Source: Fallopia convolvulus (Eukaryota > Streptophyta > Magnoliopsida > Caryophyllales > Polygonaceae). From it: 64,000 nucleotides of DNA. The translations under genes and the position numbers were made by a program. This document shows positions 1 through 11,500 of this stretch, piece by piece. The DNA lies in NCBI GenBank assembly GCA_964016875.1, contig OZ024719.1:30552679-30616678 (forward strand). Direction: 5' to 3'. A model generated the notes under the pieces. It was given only the letters and a program-made list of their open reading frames with translations, had not been told where the DNA came from and made no database searches. Positions within the stretch are counted from its first letter, which is position 1; each line of letters starts with the position of its first letter.

Positions 1-355
1 CTATTCACAGAATGCAAAACTGCCTCACAGCCCCCAGGAACACCCACTCCAAACTGAAAATCCTGCAAATAACGGTTCATAGAAGGGCCAACCACAGACG
101 CAGCAACCTTGGAAACAAGCCTCCTCCATACAGTGCCAACAACAATAGGGCGCAAACCACCATCGGGCTTGACCAAAGGAGTTAAGGGAGCACTAGCAAT
201 AAACTCCCCTAACTAGCTAGGGCACTGACCCCGTAGGAACAAGTTAACAAGCCCGGTGATGGATCTTAACAAATCATCGGACACCGCAGAAGCAGCTCCA
301 CCAAGAATATCAACAAAATGTTGAGCCCTAAGCCCATCACACCCACATGACGCCC
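1..355 (-). pseudogene. LINE (non-LTR) reverse transcriptase fragment
   Basis: The minus strand translates to a plant L1-like reverse transcriptase segment. It includes GLRAQHFVDILGG, LLRSITGLVNLFLRGQCP, LVKPDGGLRPIVVGTVWRRL and FQFGVGVPGGCEAVLHSVN, which match the region around the RT PDGGxRPI motif of plant non-LTR elements. One in-frame TAG follows GQCPS. The fragment runs off the left window edge and stops at the ATT microsatellite, so no start, endonuclease or 3' end is seen. It is a dead fragment. The family call rests on recognised protein motifs only. Confidence 0.75.
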
Positions 356-365
356 ATCACGCCGA

Positions 366-498
<133 letters not shown>

Positions 499-499
499 A

Positions 500-1376
500 A
501 ATGTACATTAGAAATGTGTAAATCAAAATATATTAACATCCAAAATATATTAACCATTCATACGTGTGTACTTGTTTATTGTTCTCGTTTTGAACTGGGT
601 TCAATGATCGGTCCATGCTCTAACTATCGAGTGCTTGTAAGGCCCAAGCCATGCCTTTTCCAAATACTTCATCAACCCTTCCCAATGCGCTTTGACTCTT
701 CTAAGCCTATACTTGTATGTTGCCTCCATTGTCGACATGAATATGCCTCAGCATCTATTAGCAAACCTTTTTGCATCATCCTTGTTCTTTAGGATACCTA
801 CAACATATTCTAATAGGTTCGCCTTAACATGCACCCAACATAGAAGATGTTTCACCTTCTCTCCAAACACAATTTCCTATACTTTAATGATTGCCCTCTC
901 TCGATCCGTTACAATCGCATTTAGCGTTGTTCCCACTTCTTCAAACAAAAGCTTCTAATGCACCGACACCCATGTATAAATATCGGTGTCTCTTCTTGAG
1001 AGAAATACAAAACTGATGTTGAAAGATTTGTTAGTACATGTAAACCCAACCATCTGCAGCAAAGCCATGTCGTACTTATCAATATATGAAACAATTATAC
1101 AACTTTAGAACAAGAATATTTTCCTCTATATATAATTCAAAAATTAAAATATTGTACATGTTTGTCTTATATGTGTTGTCCATAATATCGACATATGGAA
1201 ACAACTTCCGTAGATGCAGCGAGGTGGGCGCACAAAGAAGATGATATTAATATGATCAGAACAATGTATCATATTCGGATATACTCTATAATTGTTCTGT
1301 TGTAGAAAATTCAGTGAATATCGAGTAGTCGTCAGATTTTCAATATCATAGATGAAATTAATATTATCAGAACAAT
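500..1376 (-). pseudogene. MULE (Mutator-like) transposase fragment, FAR1/MuDR type
   Basis: Read on the minus strand, pieces in shifting frames give LFPYVDIMDNTYKTNMYN (the first catalytic Asp block, MDxTYKTN), MALLQMVGFTCTNKSF, then NAIVTDRERAI (second Asp block) and HLLCWVHVKANLLEYVVG (the LLCxWH block). These appear in the order expected for the MULE transposase core. At least three in-frame stops and frameshifts break it. It interrupts the aRNase H of the Tat fragment near 1377. A 28-bp imperfect direct repeat is present (about 1239-1267 and 1347-1375). No terminal inverted repeats were recognised. A domesticated FAR1-like gene is excluded by the stops. Confidence 0.72.
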
Positions 1377-2408
1377 TTAGGACTACTCCTATCCATGTTC
1401 CCCCAGAGTTGGAGGCGCCATCTATATGAAGCGTCCATTTGACTGGAGACTTAGCTTCTGGCATCATCAATTCTGTTGGTTCCATTCTTTCTTCCATGGT
1501 AGGACTAAAATCAACCACAAAGTTAGCCAGTGCTTTGGATTTCACTGCGGTTCTAGGCTCATACTAGATGTTGAATCCACTTAAATGGATTGCCTACTTG
1601 GCCATTCTTCCCGTAAACTCGGGTTTGTGCATGACCGTCTTCAAGGGATGCGTAGTTCTTACCACGATCGTGTGTGACTCAAAGTAGGGACAGAGTTTAT
1701 TTGAGCACATGACCAAGGCTAACACCAATTTCTCTGGGGAAGAAAAACGAGTTTCAGTGGGTAGGAGAGTTCTGCTTACGTAATACATAGGCTGTTGCAG
1801 ACCATCCTTCTCACGGACCAGCACCCCACTAATGGCTTTGTTGGTAACCGCCAGGTACAAAGGTAAAGTCTCTCCTTCTTCCGGCTTCGCTAATATCAGG
1901 GGATACGAGAAGTATTTCTTCAACTCCTGGAAAGCTTCCTCATGTCGGGCGGTCCATTGGAAGCACTTGTTCTTTCTAAGCACCTCGTAGAATAGACGGC
2001 AGTGATCCGCCGACTTGGAGATGAACCTATTCAATGCAACGATTTGCCTGGTGAGCTTTTTGACGTCTTTCACGCATCTTGGAGATTTCAGCGAGACTAT
2101 CGCGCGAACCTGTTATGGGCTTGCTTCTGTCCCTCTCTGGGTGACCAAGTACCCCAGGAATTTCCCAAATTTCACCCTGAATGTACACTTCTGTGGGTTC
2201 AACTTCATGTTGTATTGCTTCAAGATTCTAAAAGCCTCTTCTAAGTGAATTCGATGGTCTACAACTTTCTTTGACATGACGAGCATGTCGTCAATATACA
2301 CCTCCATAGTGTCCCCAATTTGTCTTTGGAACATTTTATTCACTAGCCTTTGGTGTGTGGCTCTAGCGTTCCATAGCCGGAAGGGCATCAATTTGTAACA
2401 GTAGGTTC
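1377..2408 (-). pseudogene. pol: Tat-type Ty3/gypsy pol fragment (RT, RNase H, aRNase H)
   Basis: On the minus strand from 2408 down comes the end of RT (TYCYKLMPF, QRLVNKMFQRQIG, then VYIDDMLVMSK with the catalytic IDD). Next is an RNase H-type segment (CFQWTARHEEAFQELKKYF, PMYYVSRTLLPTETRFS) at 1594-2073. Last is a second, archaeal-like RNase H start (KALANFVVDFSP, WTLHIDGASNSGGTW) at about 1377-1545. The extra aRNase H after the retroviral RNase H is a hallmark of the Tat lineage. A stop or frameshift lies between 2113 and 2073. The RT is cut at 2408 by the Athila-1 LTR and the aRNase H at 1377 by the MULE. Confidence 0.85.
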
Positions 2409-3799
2409 TAATGTTCGTGTTTTTAGCTTAGTTTTTGAGTGTTTTTCTTGGTTGTTTAACTTAGTTTAGTTGTTCTTTTATGTTAGTTTTGTGTCTTTTT
2501 GGATGAGTTTGCATATTTTGAGAAAAGTATGGAAGCTACTCTATTTTTTTGTTTTTCTGTAGGTTTTTTAAGCAAGTTAGAGCATTTTGGAGGCGTAAAG
2601 ATAAAGAGGAGACAAGGACATTGAAGAGATCCCGGAAAATCAAAAAGATGTTGTGAAAAAGTACAAAGAAACAAGGCAAAACAGGCTCGTTACTGACCTT
2701 GTGGGTTCGGTACTAAGGCATCAGGAGACAGGAAGTTGGGATGAATTTAGCAAGAGTCTACCAACCCTGACAGGGTCGACACTGAGGGGGCCTTGTGACA
2801 GTAGACGCGACCGATTTCGAGTTTTTAATGTTTTTATTCCGTAATCTTTTAGTTTTAGAAAGTATTATGTTTATGGAAACTCTTTAGATAGCTTTTCTAG
2901 TATAAATACTCTTGTCTTTAATAGTTTTTAGAAGGAATTGGACACGTAAGAAACAAAAGACACAATTGTATTCTCGTTTTCTAGTTTGAGAGATCGATTT
3001 AGGAGAGAATTTTGGGTCTTGGGATTCAAGTAAGTTTGTTTTCAATCTAAAGGCATGTTTTCATTCAAATATTCAGCTTGTTTATGTTTAAGCATGTGTG
3101 AGTAGTCTTTTATTCTAGGATCGGGGTTGAAAACCCGACATGATTGTGCATGAATGGTGTGTGATGAATGATTTAATGCCTTATATCTTTTCTCTACTTG
3201 TTTTGTGCTTATGCTTTGATGAAAGTCAAGGTAATTCGAGTTTTTTTCTTAATCGAAAGTGAAAGTTATGAACATGAATGTTGATAATGTTTGATAACAA
3301 AAGTTACAAACTTTGGATCAAAGATAGGTAGAAAGTAGGTTGATTTATGAAAGTTGATCGTTTTGCTTGCTTTAATCAACAAAAGTTGATAACTTTATAT
3401 TCAAGGCATGATATTTATGATTCACACTATCTCAATTGCATGATTATGTCATGGTAAATCCTTATCCTAGAGCTTTTCTCCCATTCGAAAGTCTGTTTTA
3501 TTCCCAGTTTACTTTGTTACCGACCCCCTTCGGGTCGGTACCAAACCTATGTTTCCCTGCGTTGTTTTGCTTCATTTCAGCTTAAGTTCAACATTGATAC
3601 CGACCCTGACAAAGTTGATACCGACCTGTTCAAGCCGTTATTTAGTTGATCTTCCTTGTTTTGTTTCCGTTTTGCATTCTTTTGCTTTCTAGAATAGTAG
3701 TTAAACACAACCTTGATTCCCGTGGACGATCCTGACTCCCCATACTCAACGGGATCTTGACTACAAATTCATTTCTTGTTAAGTAAATCCCTATCAACA
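2409..3799 (+). repeat. Athila-1 5' LTR
   Basis: It begins TAATGTTCGTG (mutated from TGATGTT, compare Athila-2) and ends CTATCAACA directly before the PBS. It aligns along its length with both Athila-2 LTRs read in reverse. A TATA box lies at 2901. It contains several degenerate TCGGTACCGA-type palindromes (around 2690-2800, 3516-3545 and 3594-3640). The matching 3' LTR is absent from the window. Confidence 0.88.
2901..2908 (+). promoter_or_regulatory. TATA box of Athila-1 LTR
   Basis: TATAAATA sits in the middle of the LTR, at the place where Athila-2 has TATATATAC. It would place the U3/R boundary roughly 30 bp downstream. Confidence 0.6.
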
Positions 3800-3822
3800 A
3801 ATTGGCGACATTGTCGAGAAAG
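3800..3822 (+). other. Primer binding site of Athila-1
   Basis: The sequence right after the LTR end reads AATTGGCGACATTGTCGAG. It is a decayed form of the TTGGCGCCGTTGCCGGGGA primer site usual in plant Athila elements. Athila-4 keeps the intact form at about 35944-35960. Confidence 0.75.
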
Positions 3823-3916
3823 CAACAGTGTTGTGTTTTGATTACTTGTGGGTTAGGGAATAGCCCGACCTCGTTTTTATTTCTAATTTGGCTTCTTTTG
3901 TTTGTTTTCTCAGCTT

Positions 3917-4200
3917 ATGCAAACAGAAAGACGTCGGCTTGAATTTGATCAATCTGATTACTATTCGAAGCCTGAATGTGTTCTTCATCATAGGAGACGA
4001 GAAAACCGCACCATAGCCATCACACCTGAAGAGATGGCTCAGTAGATGACTTCCCGTGCGTAGACATATGGAGGCGTTACAAGCTGATAGAGATCAATTG
4101 CAGGAACAGTTGAATACTATCCCGAAGAATGCCAAGCAGTACATGCACCCAAAACTAAGGGTGCCAGAATCAGCAATTGTGCTTCCCAAGATAGAGAAGG
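3917..4200 (+). pseudogene. gag: Athila-1 gag, N-terminal part
   Basis: The ATG at 3917 starts MQTERRRLEF, followed by SDYYSKPECVLHHRRREN and ITPEEMAQ. It is colinear with the Athila-2 gag start (42149). A TAG follows EEMAQ near codon 42 and a frameshift comes after it. A later segment reads NAKQYMHPKLRVPESAIVLP, the conserved N-terminal Athila gag block. A pyrimidine tract ending TTTTCTCAG lies just before the start, as in Athila-2. The gene is cut at 4200 by a solo LTR and resumes at 4981 after a 25-bp duplication. Confidence 0.85.
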
Positions 4201-4980
4201 TGATGTGAATTCGTCCCATCAAGATCTCACCAAGTCAAACCGAGACGCCAAGGAGGACACCGAGGGCGAGAAGCAAGAGCAAGAGGAGCCGGTGATGCGA
4301 ATTACTCGTTCCATGGCAAAGACCCTGCACTGTCAAATCAAGGCTGCTCTCGCTACCGATCCGACAAGCCTCGTTAACGACCCTTAGGGTTCGGTAACGA
4401 GGTGGCGAACCTCGTTACTATGCCAAGCCGGTTTCCCTCTTCAGTTCCCTCGGTAACGAGCTTTAAGCCTCGTTACCGACCTGTGTTTGAATGCCAAAGG
4501 TTGTTGGAGAATGTGAATAGACATCTTTAATGCACGTGTTAGTGCTTCGTTTTTAATGCTTTGTTTAATTTTCTTCAAGTGGATCGGCCTAGGGGTTTTA
4601 AAAGGCCTTTGGTGTATCATTTTTACTTACCTTTGAATTGATAAAAACTCTCTTTTGCTGAATGCAAAGATTCGTCTCTTTGAAGGTCTTGTTCTTGATC
4701 GGATCGTGAGTAATATCGATCTCTAAAGAGCACTTGGTGTGTAATATCCAAGCCCCTAGTTCTCTCAAACGTCGGTGAGTCATATCCGTCATTGAGAGTC
4801 CATATCTCCATCAATCTTCCATCCAATTCGATCATCTTCTTCATTCACGTCTTCTCGCATCCCTTCGTTAAGAACTTTGTTACTCGTTAACGACCCTGTA
4901 CTGAATAGTCCGAGTGGTGAACTAAACCGATTAATCGAGGTTGGCCATTTGCTGGAGTTACTCGCTCACACCGTGAATCA
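4201..4980 (+). mobile_element. Solo LTR of chromovirus-C family, flanked by 25-bp duplication
   Basis: It starts TGATGTGAATTCG and ends CCGTGAATCA, so it has canonical TG...CA ends. It matches the chromovirus-C 3' LTR (50751-51504, reverse strand) throughout. Like that LTR it encodes a pol C-terminal tail (EEPVMRITRSMAKTLHCQIK, ORF 4205-4387). A TTTTAAAAGG TATA-like site is near 4594. Flanking Athila gag is duplicated over 25 bp: 4176-4200 and 4981-5005, 23 of 25 bases identical, abutting the LTR exactly on both sides. Gypsy integrases usually make 5-bp duplications. No internal retroelement sequence remains. Confidence 0.85.
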
Positions 4981-6540
4981 ATTGTGCTTCCCGAGTTAGA
5001 GAAGGCCTTTGAGATCAAATCTCAATTTATATCGTTGATAAAAAAAAGGGCTCAGTTTGAGGGGAAACCCACTGAGTGCCCTATGGAGCATATTCGGAAT
5101 TTTATTGATTTATGTTATGCCATTGTTGTTGACGATGTTTCTCTAGAGTATGTTCAATTAAAGGCCTTTAAATGGTCTCTTGCAGGAAAGGCCTTGAGTT
5201 GGTTAGAGAGCCTACCTCCTAGATCGGTTAGGACGTGGAGAGCCTTGCATAACTTGTTCATGACAAAATTCTTTCCTCCAGCCAAAACTACGGAGTTAAG
5301 GAAACGCATCACCTCTTACCACCGACTGCCTAATGAGATCTTTGTGGAATCATGGGAGCGATTCAAGGAGATGCTGAGGCAATGCCCCACCCATGGACAA
5401 CCACAATACGTTCTTCAAGAGATATTCTTTCAAGGAATAAATATTGAGACAAAGAACCGCTTCAACCTGCACACTGCTTACGGTTTCATAGAGATGGAAC
5501 CTGATGAGTCATGGGCATTACTGGACAAGTTGACCAATTATGATGCCATATATGGGACCCAGCACTCACCCCAGCCTCAAAAGCGTCTTTATGTTCCAAA
5601 CAAAGAAGAGGTTGATCCCGATGTTGAAAATCAATTCTTGCAGGATGAGATCAATCGTCTAAAGAAACAAGTAAGTTTTCTAAAAACCTCTCAACAATGT
5701 CTTGAGTGTGGCTCTCATGCCCATAGTACTTCTGCTTGCACTAACATTGAGCAGATTCGAGCCGCTGAGAGATATGCTGAAATGAATTACAAGAGAGGTC
5801 AATACAAAAATCCTCCTAATAATTATGACATGCTGAACAACTATCCCACTTAGGGAAACTCCAATCAAGGTCAAAACAATACACCCCCTCCACCGGATAA
5901 ACGACCCATACCCTACAGTCCTCCAGTTTATTAAAAGCAACCTTCATGGGTACAAGGTCTACAAGAGGGTATTAACGGAGTCCACAACAACATCGATTGA
6001 GTCCGTTCTGACCTAAAAGGCGTACAAGTCCAATTGGGAGAGATTGAAACATGGAGAAGGAATGTCAACTCCCAATTAGGTATCCTGGCTGCGCAAATTC
6101 CAAGACCTCATGGTCAACTACCGAGCCGCCCCGAAGAGAACCCGAAGGGTCAAATTGCAGTTGTCCACCTCCGGAGCGGAAAGACACTACCAGATTGTGC
6201 TGAGGCCAAGGAGGAAGAGCCCGGTACCAACAAAGTTGCTCCTGATAGGATCGATAACTGACCCACTAGGGTCGATAATGAACCTCAAATACTCGGTACC
6301 GATGCTCCACGGGTCGTTAACGACCCCAATCCAGGTAAGTCTTCGCCTCCAGACCACTCCCTTAGTCCTAGGCTCGATACCGACCCCACCAGGGTCAATA
6401 CCGACCCTTCTACTGCACCAATCGACCCCTTGTCGAATCGGTAACGCTAGCTCTCGAGCCCGTTTTGGTTCCAACACCGGTGAAGACTCTTCTCTTCCCT
6501 TCTAAAAAATCAAAAGATTCAACAAAAGGGAAGTTTAGGC
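4981..6540 (+). pseudogene. gag: Athila-1 gag, main part and gag-protease linker
   Basis: The open stretch 4984-5853 carries the retrotransposon gag domain (FEIKSQFISLIKKRAQFEG, ALSWLESLPPRSVRTW, FFPPAKTTELRKRI, RFKEMLRQCPTHGQP, FQGINIETKNRFNLHTAYGF). It ends in a CCHC knuckle of form C-x2-C-x4-H-x4-C (CLECGSHAHSTSAC, about 5700-5740). Downstream segments (WVQGLQEGINGV, NSQLGILAAQIPRPHGQLP, HLRSGKTLPDC) lie in changing frames with several stops. The linker at 6250-6440 is packed with TCGGTACCGA-type palindromes. A perfect splice-donor consensus CAG|GTAAGT occurs at 6332-6340. Capsid role is known for the family; this copy is dead. Confidence 0.88.
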
Positions 6541-6602
6541 GTTTTGTTAAAATTCTTCAAGACTTAAATATTTCCATTCCATTCGCTGAGGCCCTAAGCT
6601 AA

Positions 6603-7340
6603 ATGTCGGCTTATACAAATTTTTTGAAAGATATTCTAAGCAAGAAGAGGGCTATGTCTGAGCTGACCGACGAGGTCCGATCTTTGGAGCTCCCAGAAAA
6701 ACTAGGCGACCCAGGTAAGTTTGCTATTACCATTGGTATTGGAGCTTACCGGCTTAAAGCTTTATGTGACCTAGGAGCCAGTGCAAGTCTACTACCATTA
6801 TCAATCTGGTCCAAGGCTTACATGGGACCACTGGAGCCTATAAACATGAGGTTATACATGGCGAACAGATCCTGTGTCAAGCCTACAGGGATTGTGGATG
6901 ATTTTCCGGTTCAAGTAGGCAAGTTCTTTGTCCCAAATGATTTCATTGTCATGGAGATGCCCGAAGACCCGGTGGTGCCTATCATTTTAGGGAGACCATT
7001 CCTCGCCACAGCTGGAGCCATAATTGATGTTAGGGACTCTTAACTTTTGAGATTGGGGATGAGGTGGTGGACTTCCGCTTTAACCCCTCCATGAAAGAGA
7101 CCAATGAAGCCGAGGTCAAGATGATCTACACCCACACTGACTAAATTGAATGTGGGGACCCAATCTAGAGGCTGTTAGCATTTGATGCATTCCCGGGCAG
7201 AAGGTGGGCGGAATTTGCTCCTGCAACATCGATACCGATCCTAAATGGGTCGTTACTGAAGCTCATGGAAAGACAAGACGAGCAGGCAAGTTCTTCAACA
7301 TAGATATTGAGCACCACTACTTCGGTACCGAGGTTCCTGA
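6603..7340 (+). pseudogene. pol: Athila-1 aspartic protease region
   Basis: ORF 6603-7043 reads through the Athila protease: ITIGIGAYRLKALCDLGASASLLPLSIW carries the DLGA active-site motif, then VQVGKFFVPNDFIVMEMPEDP and ILGRPFLATAGAIIDVRDS. A stop replaces the usual VRKG continuation at 7041. The frame then decays (FEIGDEVVDFRFNPSMKETN, YTHTD stop IECGDPI) up to 7340, where LTR-X copy 1 is inserted. The RT side of the same gene resumes at 43618 beyond Athila-2. Confidence 0.88.
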
Positions 7341-9486
7341 TGTAACACCCCTATTTTGCAATATTGGGTATTGCCGCCAGTGACCTCAGACTTTACCGAC
7401 CAAAGTCACCCTAGGCTTTATAATGATATTAAAACTTAGGGAAAATGCGAAAATTGACATAAACGTTACATACTTACAGAAGAGGATGCTCACGAATGAG
7501 ACTTTGTTCTTACATCATTGAACAACTTAACATAAAAACAGTTCGACATCGGAAATGGAAAGCTTGTTCTTACAACATGAAATTAAATAATCCAAAATGA
7601 CCGAAAAAACATCTTTGAGAGTCCTTCCTTCCTTCCTTTTGTGGCTCCGTCTACGCCTTGTTGGGATTCGTAGAGTCTGGCATAAGTCGCGAAGGGCGAG
7701 AAATGCTAGGCAGACATGCGGAAAAGCGGAATTAGTCTAAAGAGACTAAGCAAGAGATAATGGAAATTCTCAAGGTATTATGGTAATTTATAATATTCGA
7801 GAGATATTATCGAAAAGTATTTTTAGATATAGAACTTTTTGTGGAGCTTTATCGGAACGGAAATGAGTAAATCTTGAGATGAGATAACTCGTAAATCGAA
7901 AGAAGAACTACGAGATTGTAGACTTCTTAGAGTAGAAGGTATGTTGAGATGAGATAATTCATACAAGTTTTGAAAACCTCTCGCGCCCTTGTCGAACCTC
8001 AACCAACCTCATCTTATTCGGTGCTCCATATAGGGGAGGTGGCCCGAAGGTGCTTAAGTACCCGCCCACCATAGACAAGCTCAAATAAGAATTCAGATTG
8101 GAAAGGCGATCTTTTCAAGAACCGGGAGTCGGGTGGTCTTCCACGTTGTACTATTACGACCCGGTTTTGGTTTCTTTTAATTGTGCTTATGCACTTATCT
8201 TGTATTGTGATGAAAACTTTCACTTACGCTAACTTATTTTAAGAGTGTGGGGAGCCATGAATGGGCCCAGGTCCACTTAAGGGAATGAAGTTCCGGGACG
8301 TAGCTAGGGTGCGCACCTCCCTCCTCCGAACAGGAGCAGATGGTGGATCATGCCTTAAAGTCGCGGAATTTAGGCATGGTGCCATACGACTTAGTAGGTT
8401 ATATAGAGGTTCCGGGTTAGTCCCGCACCCCTTACTATTTCATCCAAACCGATCTCGAAAAGAGATCTTAAACAAACAAGGTCACAAACAAGACTAGCGT
8501 AATAGTCCTATCGAATATTTCTAGAATTGGATCATTAATTCTAACAATCGATATTACTAGATTCGTTTATTATTAGCAAACAAGTTGTTCCCAACATTGA
8601 GAAATTTCACAAAACGAATTAACAAGGCTTCAAGGAGAAATTCCACTTGCCTTAGCTCAGCAATCGTATAGAACGAATGAACGAGAACTGTTGCCTTAGT
8701 CGGGACGAAAAACTCAACCTATCGACACGAGAGATACGAGCTAACTTTATATATCTCTTATGTTCTTTTGTAAGAGAATTAATACTAAATTATTATAATA
8801 ATAATAATAATTAGGTGGAGGTGACAAAATAATAATAATCCTTATTATTATTTCTTAATTGTAATATCCAAGTATTCTTCATAAAAACTTTATTTTATTT
8901 TAAATGTTTTTAAGATTTTTTAAAGATGACGCATAATATTATTTAAATTTTTAAATACAAATAAATTCTTATGTTAATATCTTATTAAATTATTATAACC
9001 TTTTTATTCTTTTATGGTCATAAATAACATTTTCTTATTATCATTAAATAATTCTTTTACTTATTTCATGCAAGGGTGAACCACATAAGGTCCATAAAAA
9101 GTATCTTTCCCATATATATATAACATTTTGATTATAAAAACCATTCTTATGATAAAAAGTCCCTAATGCCCTTATTATATTATATCTCTAGTTTTCTTTT
9201 TAAAAATCCTTTATGACTAACATAACTTACAATTATTTTTATCTTAACATAAACTCTTATAAAAATACATGAAATCACTTTTATGTTATAAAAAGGTGTT
9301 AAGATATTATTTAATAATACTTTTTCTTGCTCTTTTATTTATATAGTAAGTTTCCAAATATTTTTTTTTGAAAAATCAGCAAGGAAGATAATGCTCTTAG
9401 GCTGAATTTTTTTGATAGAATGAGAGCAATAATGCTAGAAGAGAGAAGAAAAGTGTTTGTGTGATTCTACAATGAAGTTTTCAGCC

Positions 9487-9495
9487 CTTTAAATA
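9487..9495 (-). promoter_or_regulatory. TATA box of LTR-X copy 1
   Basis: The minus strand reads CCAAATTGCCTATTTAAAGG. LTR-X copy 2 has CCAAATTGCCTATATAAAGG at the same place, so the site is conserved and gives the LTR its orientation. Confidence 0.65.
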
Positions 9496-9686
9496 GGCAA
9501 TTTGGAGGGCTCTAGTGATCCACCAAGACTTGTTTTGGCCATTGAGGAAGAAAGGAGGTTGATGGTGAATGGTGGAGTGTGTGCTAGTTGGATGATGACC
9601 AAGGGTGATGGTGTTTTGGAGGTTCTTAGAAGCAACCATGGAGATTGGAAGGATTTTGTGCCATGCATTGGCTTACGTCAAATCAA

Positions 9687-9775
9687 GCTACAATGGTCTA
9701 GCGGATTGGAGTGTGTGTTATTTTGGGAGAGGTGCAAGAAGTCTCGGGTTCGAGTCTTGGCTCTTGCCTCTTTTT
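9687..9775 (+). ncRNA. tRNA-like RNA polymerase III module in LTR-X copy 1
   Basis: The A box TGGTCTAGCGG (9694-9704) fits TRGYNNARNNG exactly. The B box GTTCGAGTC (9748-9756) fits GWTCRANNC exactly. TTTTT follows at 9771-9775. A short inverted repeat GCAAGA...TCTTGC surrounds the B box. The unit is antisense to the LTR promoter. The acceptor ends do not pair, so this is not a working tRNA gene; it looks tRNA-derived, perhaps a SINE-like head. LTR-X copy 2 keeps the same boxes and terminator. Confidence 0.6.
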
Positions 9776-10040
9776 ATTTTCCCTCCCTTTATTATTTTTG
9801 CTAGCCTTTTAATTGCACATTATTGATTAAATCCGAAAATTATAAAAGCTTATTTTTATTTGAGATTTTTACCACTTTAATAATCCTTTATAATATGTTC
9901 TTAATTTTATTTAAATAAAATATTTAAGCTCTATTATTATAAGAGAAAAAGGATTATTTAATTAATATATTTTTTAATAAACCTTGGAATATTGCGGATA
10001 TTACACCTGGTAGGCAAAATCGATTCGGCACCGACCCTCT

Positions 10041-11500
10041 TGTTGAGAGGGTTTTACTAACAACAAATAAATTTGTAGTCAAGACCCCGCTACGTATAGG
10101 GAGGTCACGATCGTCCATGGGAACCAAGGTTATTTGTTTACCGACTATGTAAAACAAGAAAATAAAACAAAAGCAAACAGCTACGACAGACCTCGGTACC
10201 GACTTTGTCAGGGTCGGTAACGACGTTGGATTTCTACTAAAACAGAGCAAACAACAGATTCAAGTGCAGGCTCGGTACCGATCTGTGTGTCGCGGTACAG
10301 AGTCTTTTCGGGAGTAAAAACGAAGGAAAATCAAGGGATAAAAAGATCGAGGACAAGAGTTACCTCAACATTATTATGCATACAAACAAGTGTGAAGGAT
10401 AAAGATCCTGCCTTTAAAAATAAATCTATCAACTTTCGCTGACTAATCAAGCAAATCAATCAACTTTCATTAATCATTTCACTTTTCTACTTGTTTTGAA
10501 TCCAAAGCTTGAAACTTTCGTTATCGAACAATATCAACATTCAAGTTCACTACTTTCTCCTTCGATCAAGCAATAAACTCAAATTACTTCGACTTTCGTC
10601 CAAGTATAAGCACAAACAAGTAATTCAAAGGATAGAAGTCATTCAAAACATCAACACATTCATTCAACCATGCATAACTATGTCGGGTTTCACCCCAATC
10701 CTAGAAAAGAGAACTACTCACTCATAATTGAAACAAAACAAACAACTATATTGAAAGAAAACATTGAAAAGTAAACTTACTTGAAATTACAGAAATCTCG
10801 TCTTACAACCAAGTTCAAACTCGAAACAACAATGAATGAAAACAACGAATTCGATCACGACCCTCTCTCTCTCTCGATCGAACCAGGATCCAAAACTCAA
10901 ACGCACGTCTTCTCTCACGACTTGCTCCCCAAATACTAGGGAACTCCCCTTTTTCTAGTCTAGAACAAGGGTATATATACTAGAGGAAATTATCTTAATA
11001 AAGATCTAAAAGATAAAAACTTTCTAAACAAAAAGATTACAAGATAAAAGATATAATTTCCGAGAGTCGGCGCTGCTCTACCGACACATGTCACCTCGGT
11101 AACGACCTGCACAAGGTCGGTAGACTCTTGCTAAATTCCTCCAAATAATTCTCCTTGCACAGCTCGGTACCGACCCTCACAGGTCGGTAATGAGCTTTCT
11201 ATTTCGGCTTTTTGAACTCTTTCCTTGGCTTTTCTTGAACTTCAACGGAATCTTTAAGATGCACTCTTCCTTTTCTTCTTCTATGCACTCCACCATTCAC
11301 CACTTGACTTCAGCTTTGCTTGAAAATTCTCCTTTCCGCTTCAAAAACCTACAAAAAAACACAAAACGGAGTAGCTTCCATACTATTCACAAAATATGCA
11401 AACTCATCCAAAAACACACAAAACTAACTCTAAACCTTACTAAAACTAAACTAAACAACCTAAGAAAAGCAACCAAAACTAGACTAAAAACACGAACATA
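10041..11500 (-). repeat. Athila-2 3' LTR
   Basis: It starts TGTTGAGAGGG on the plus strand and ends at ACATA (CATCA in the 5' LTR; one base lost). It pairs with 42262-43617. It is longer than the 5' LTR because of indels at about 11063-11175 that add palindromic units, including a 20-bp unit CTCGGTACCGACCCTCACAG present here and absent there. A TATA box (GTATATATAC) lies at 10971-10980. Confidence 0.88.

Larger units (their letters stand above)
7341..10008 (-). mobile_element. LTR-X copy 1: long solo LTR (2.67 kb)
   Basis: On the plus strand it starts TGTAACACCCC and ends GGATATTACA. It is homologous to 21677-25633 and 61921-64000. A TATA box (TATTTAAAG, minus strand, 9487-9495) followed by a CT-rich leader shows that transcription runs on the minus strand. 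No coding capacity beyond short chance ORFs, no PBS and no second LTR were seen, so a solo LTR is the simplest reading. Flanks are CCTGA and CCTGG, a 5-bp duplication with one mismatch. A tRNA-like module lies antisense at 9687-9775. The parent lineage is unknown. Confidence 0.8.

Noticed and set aside
500..1376. Domesticated FAR1/FHY3-type host gene
   Set aside because: Several stops and frameshifts, only the transposase core, and position inside a dead retroelement point to a MULE fragment.
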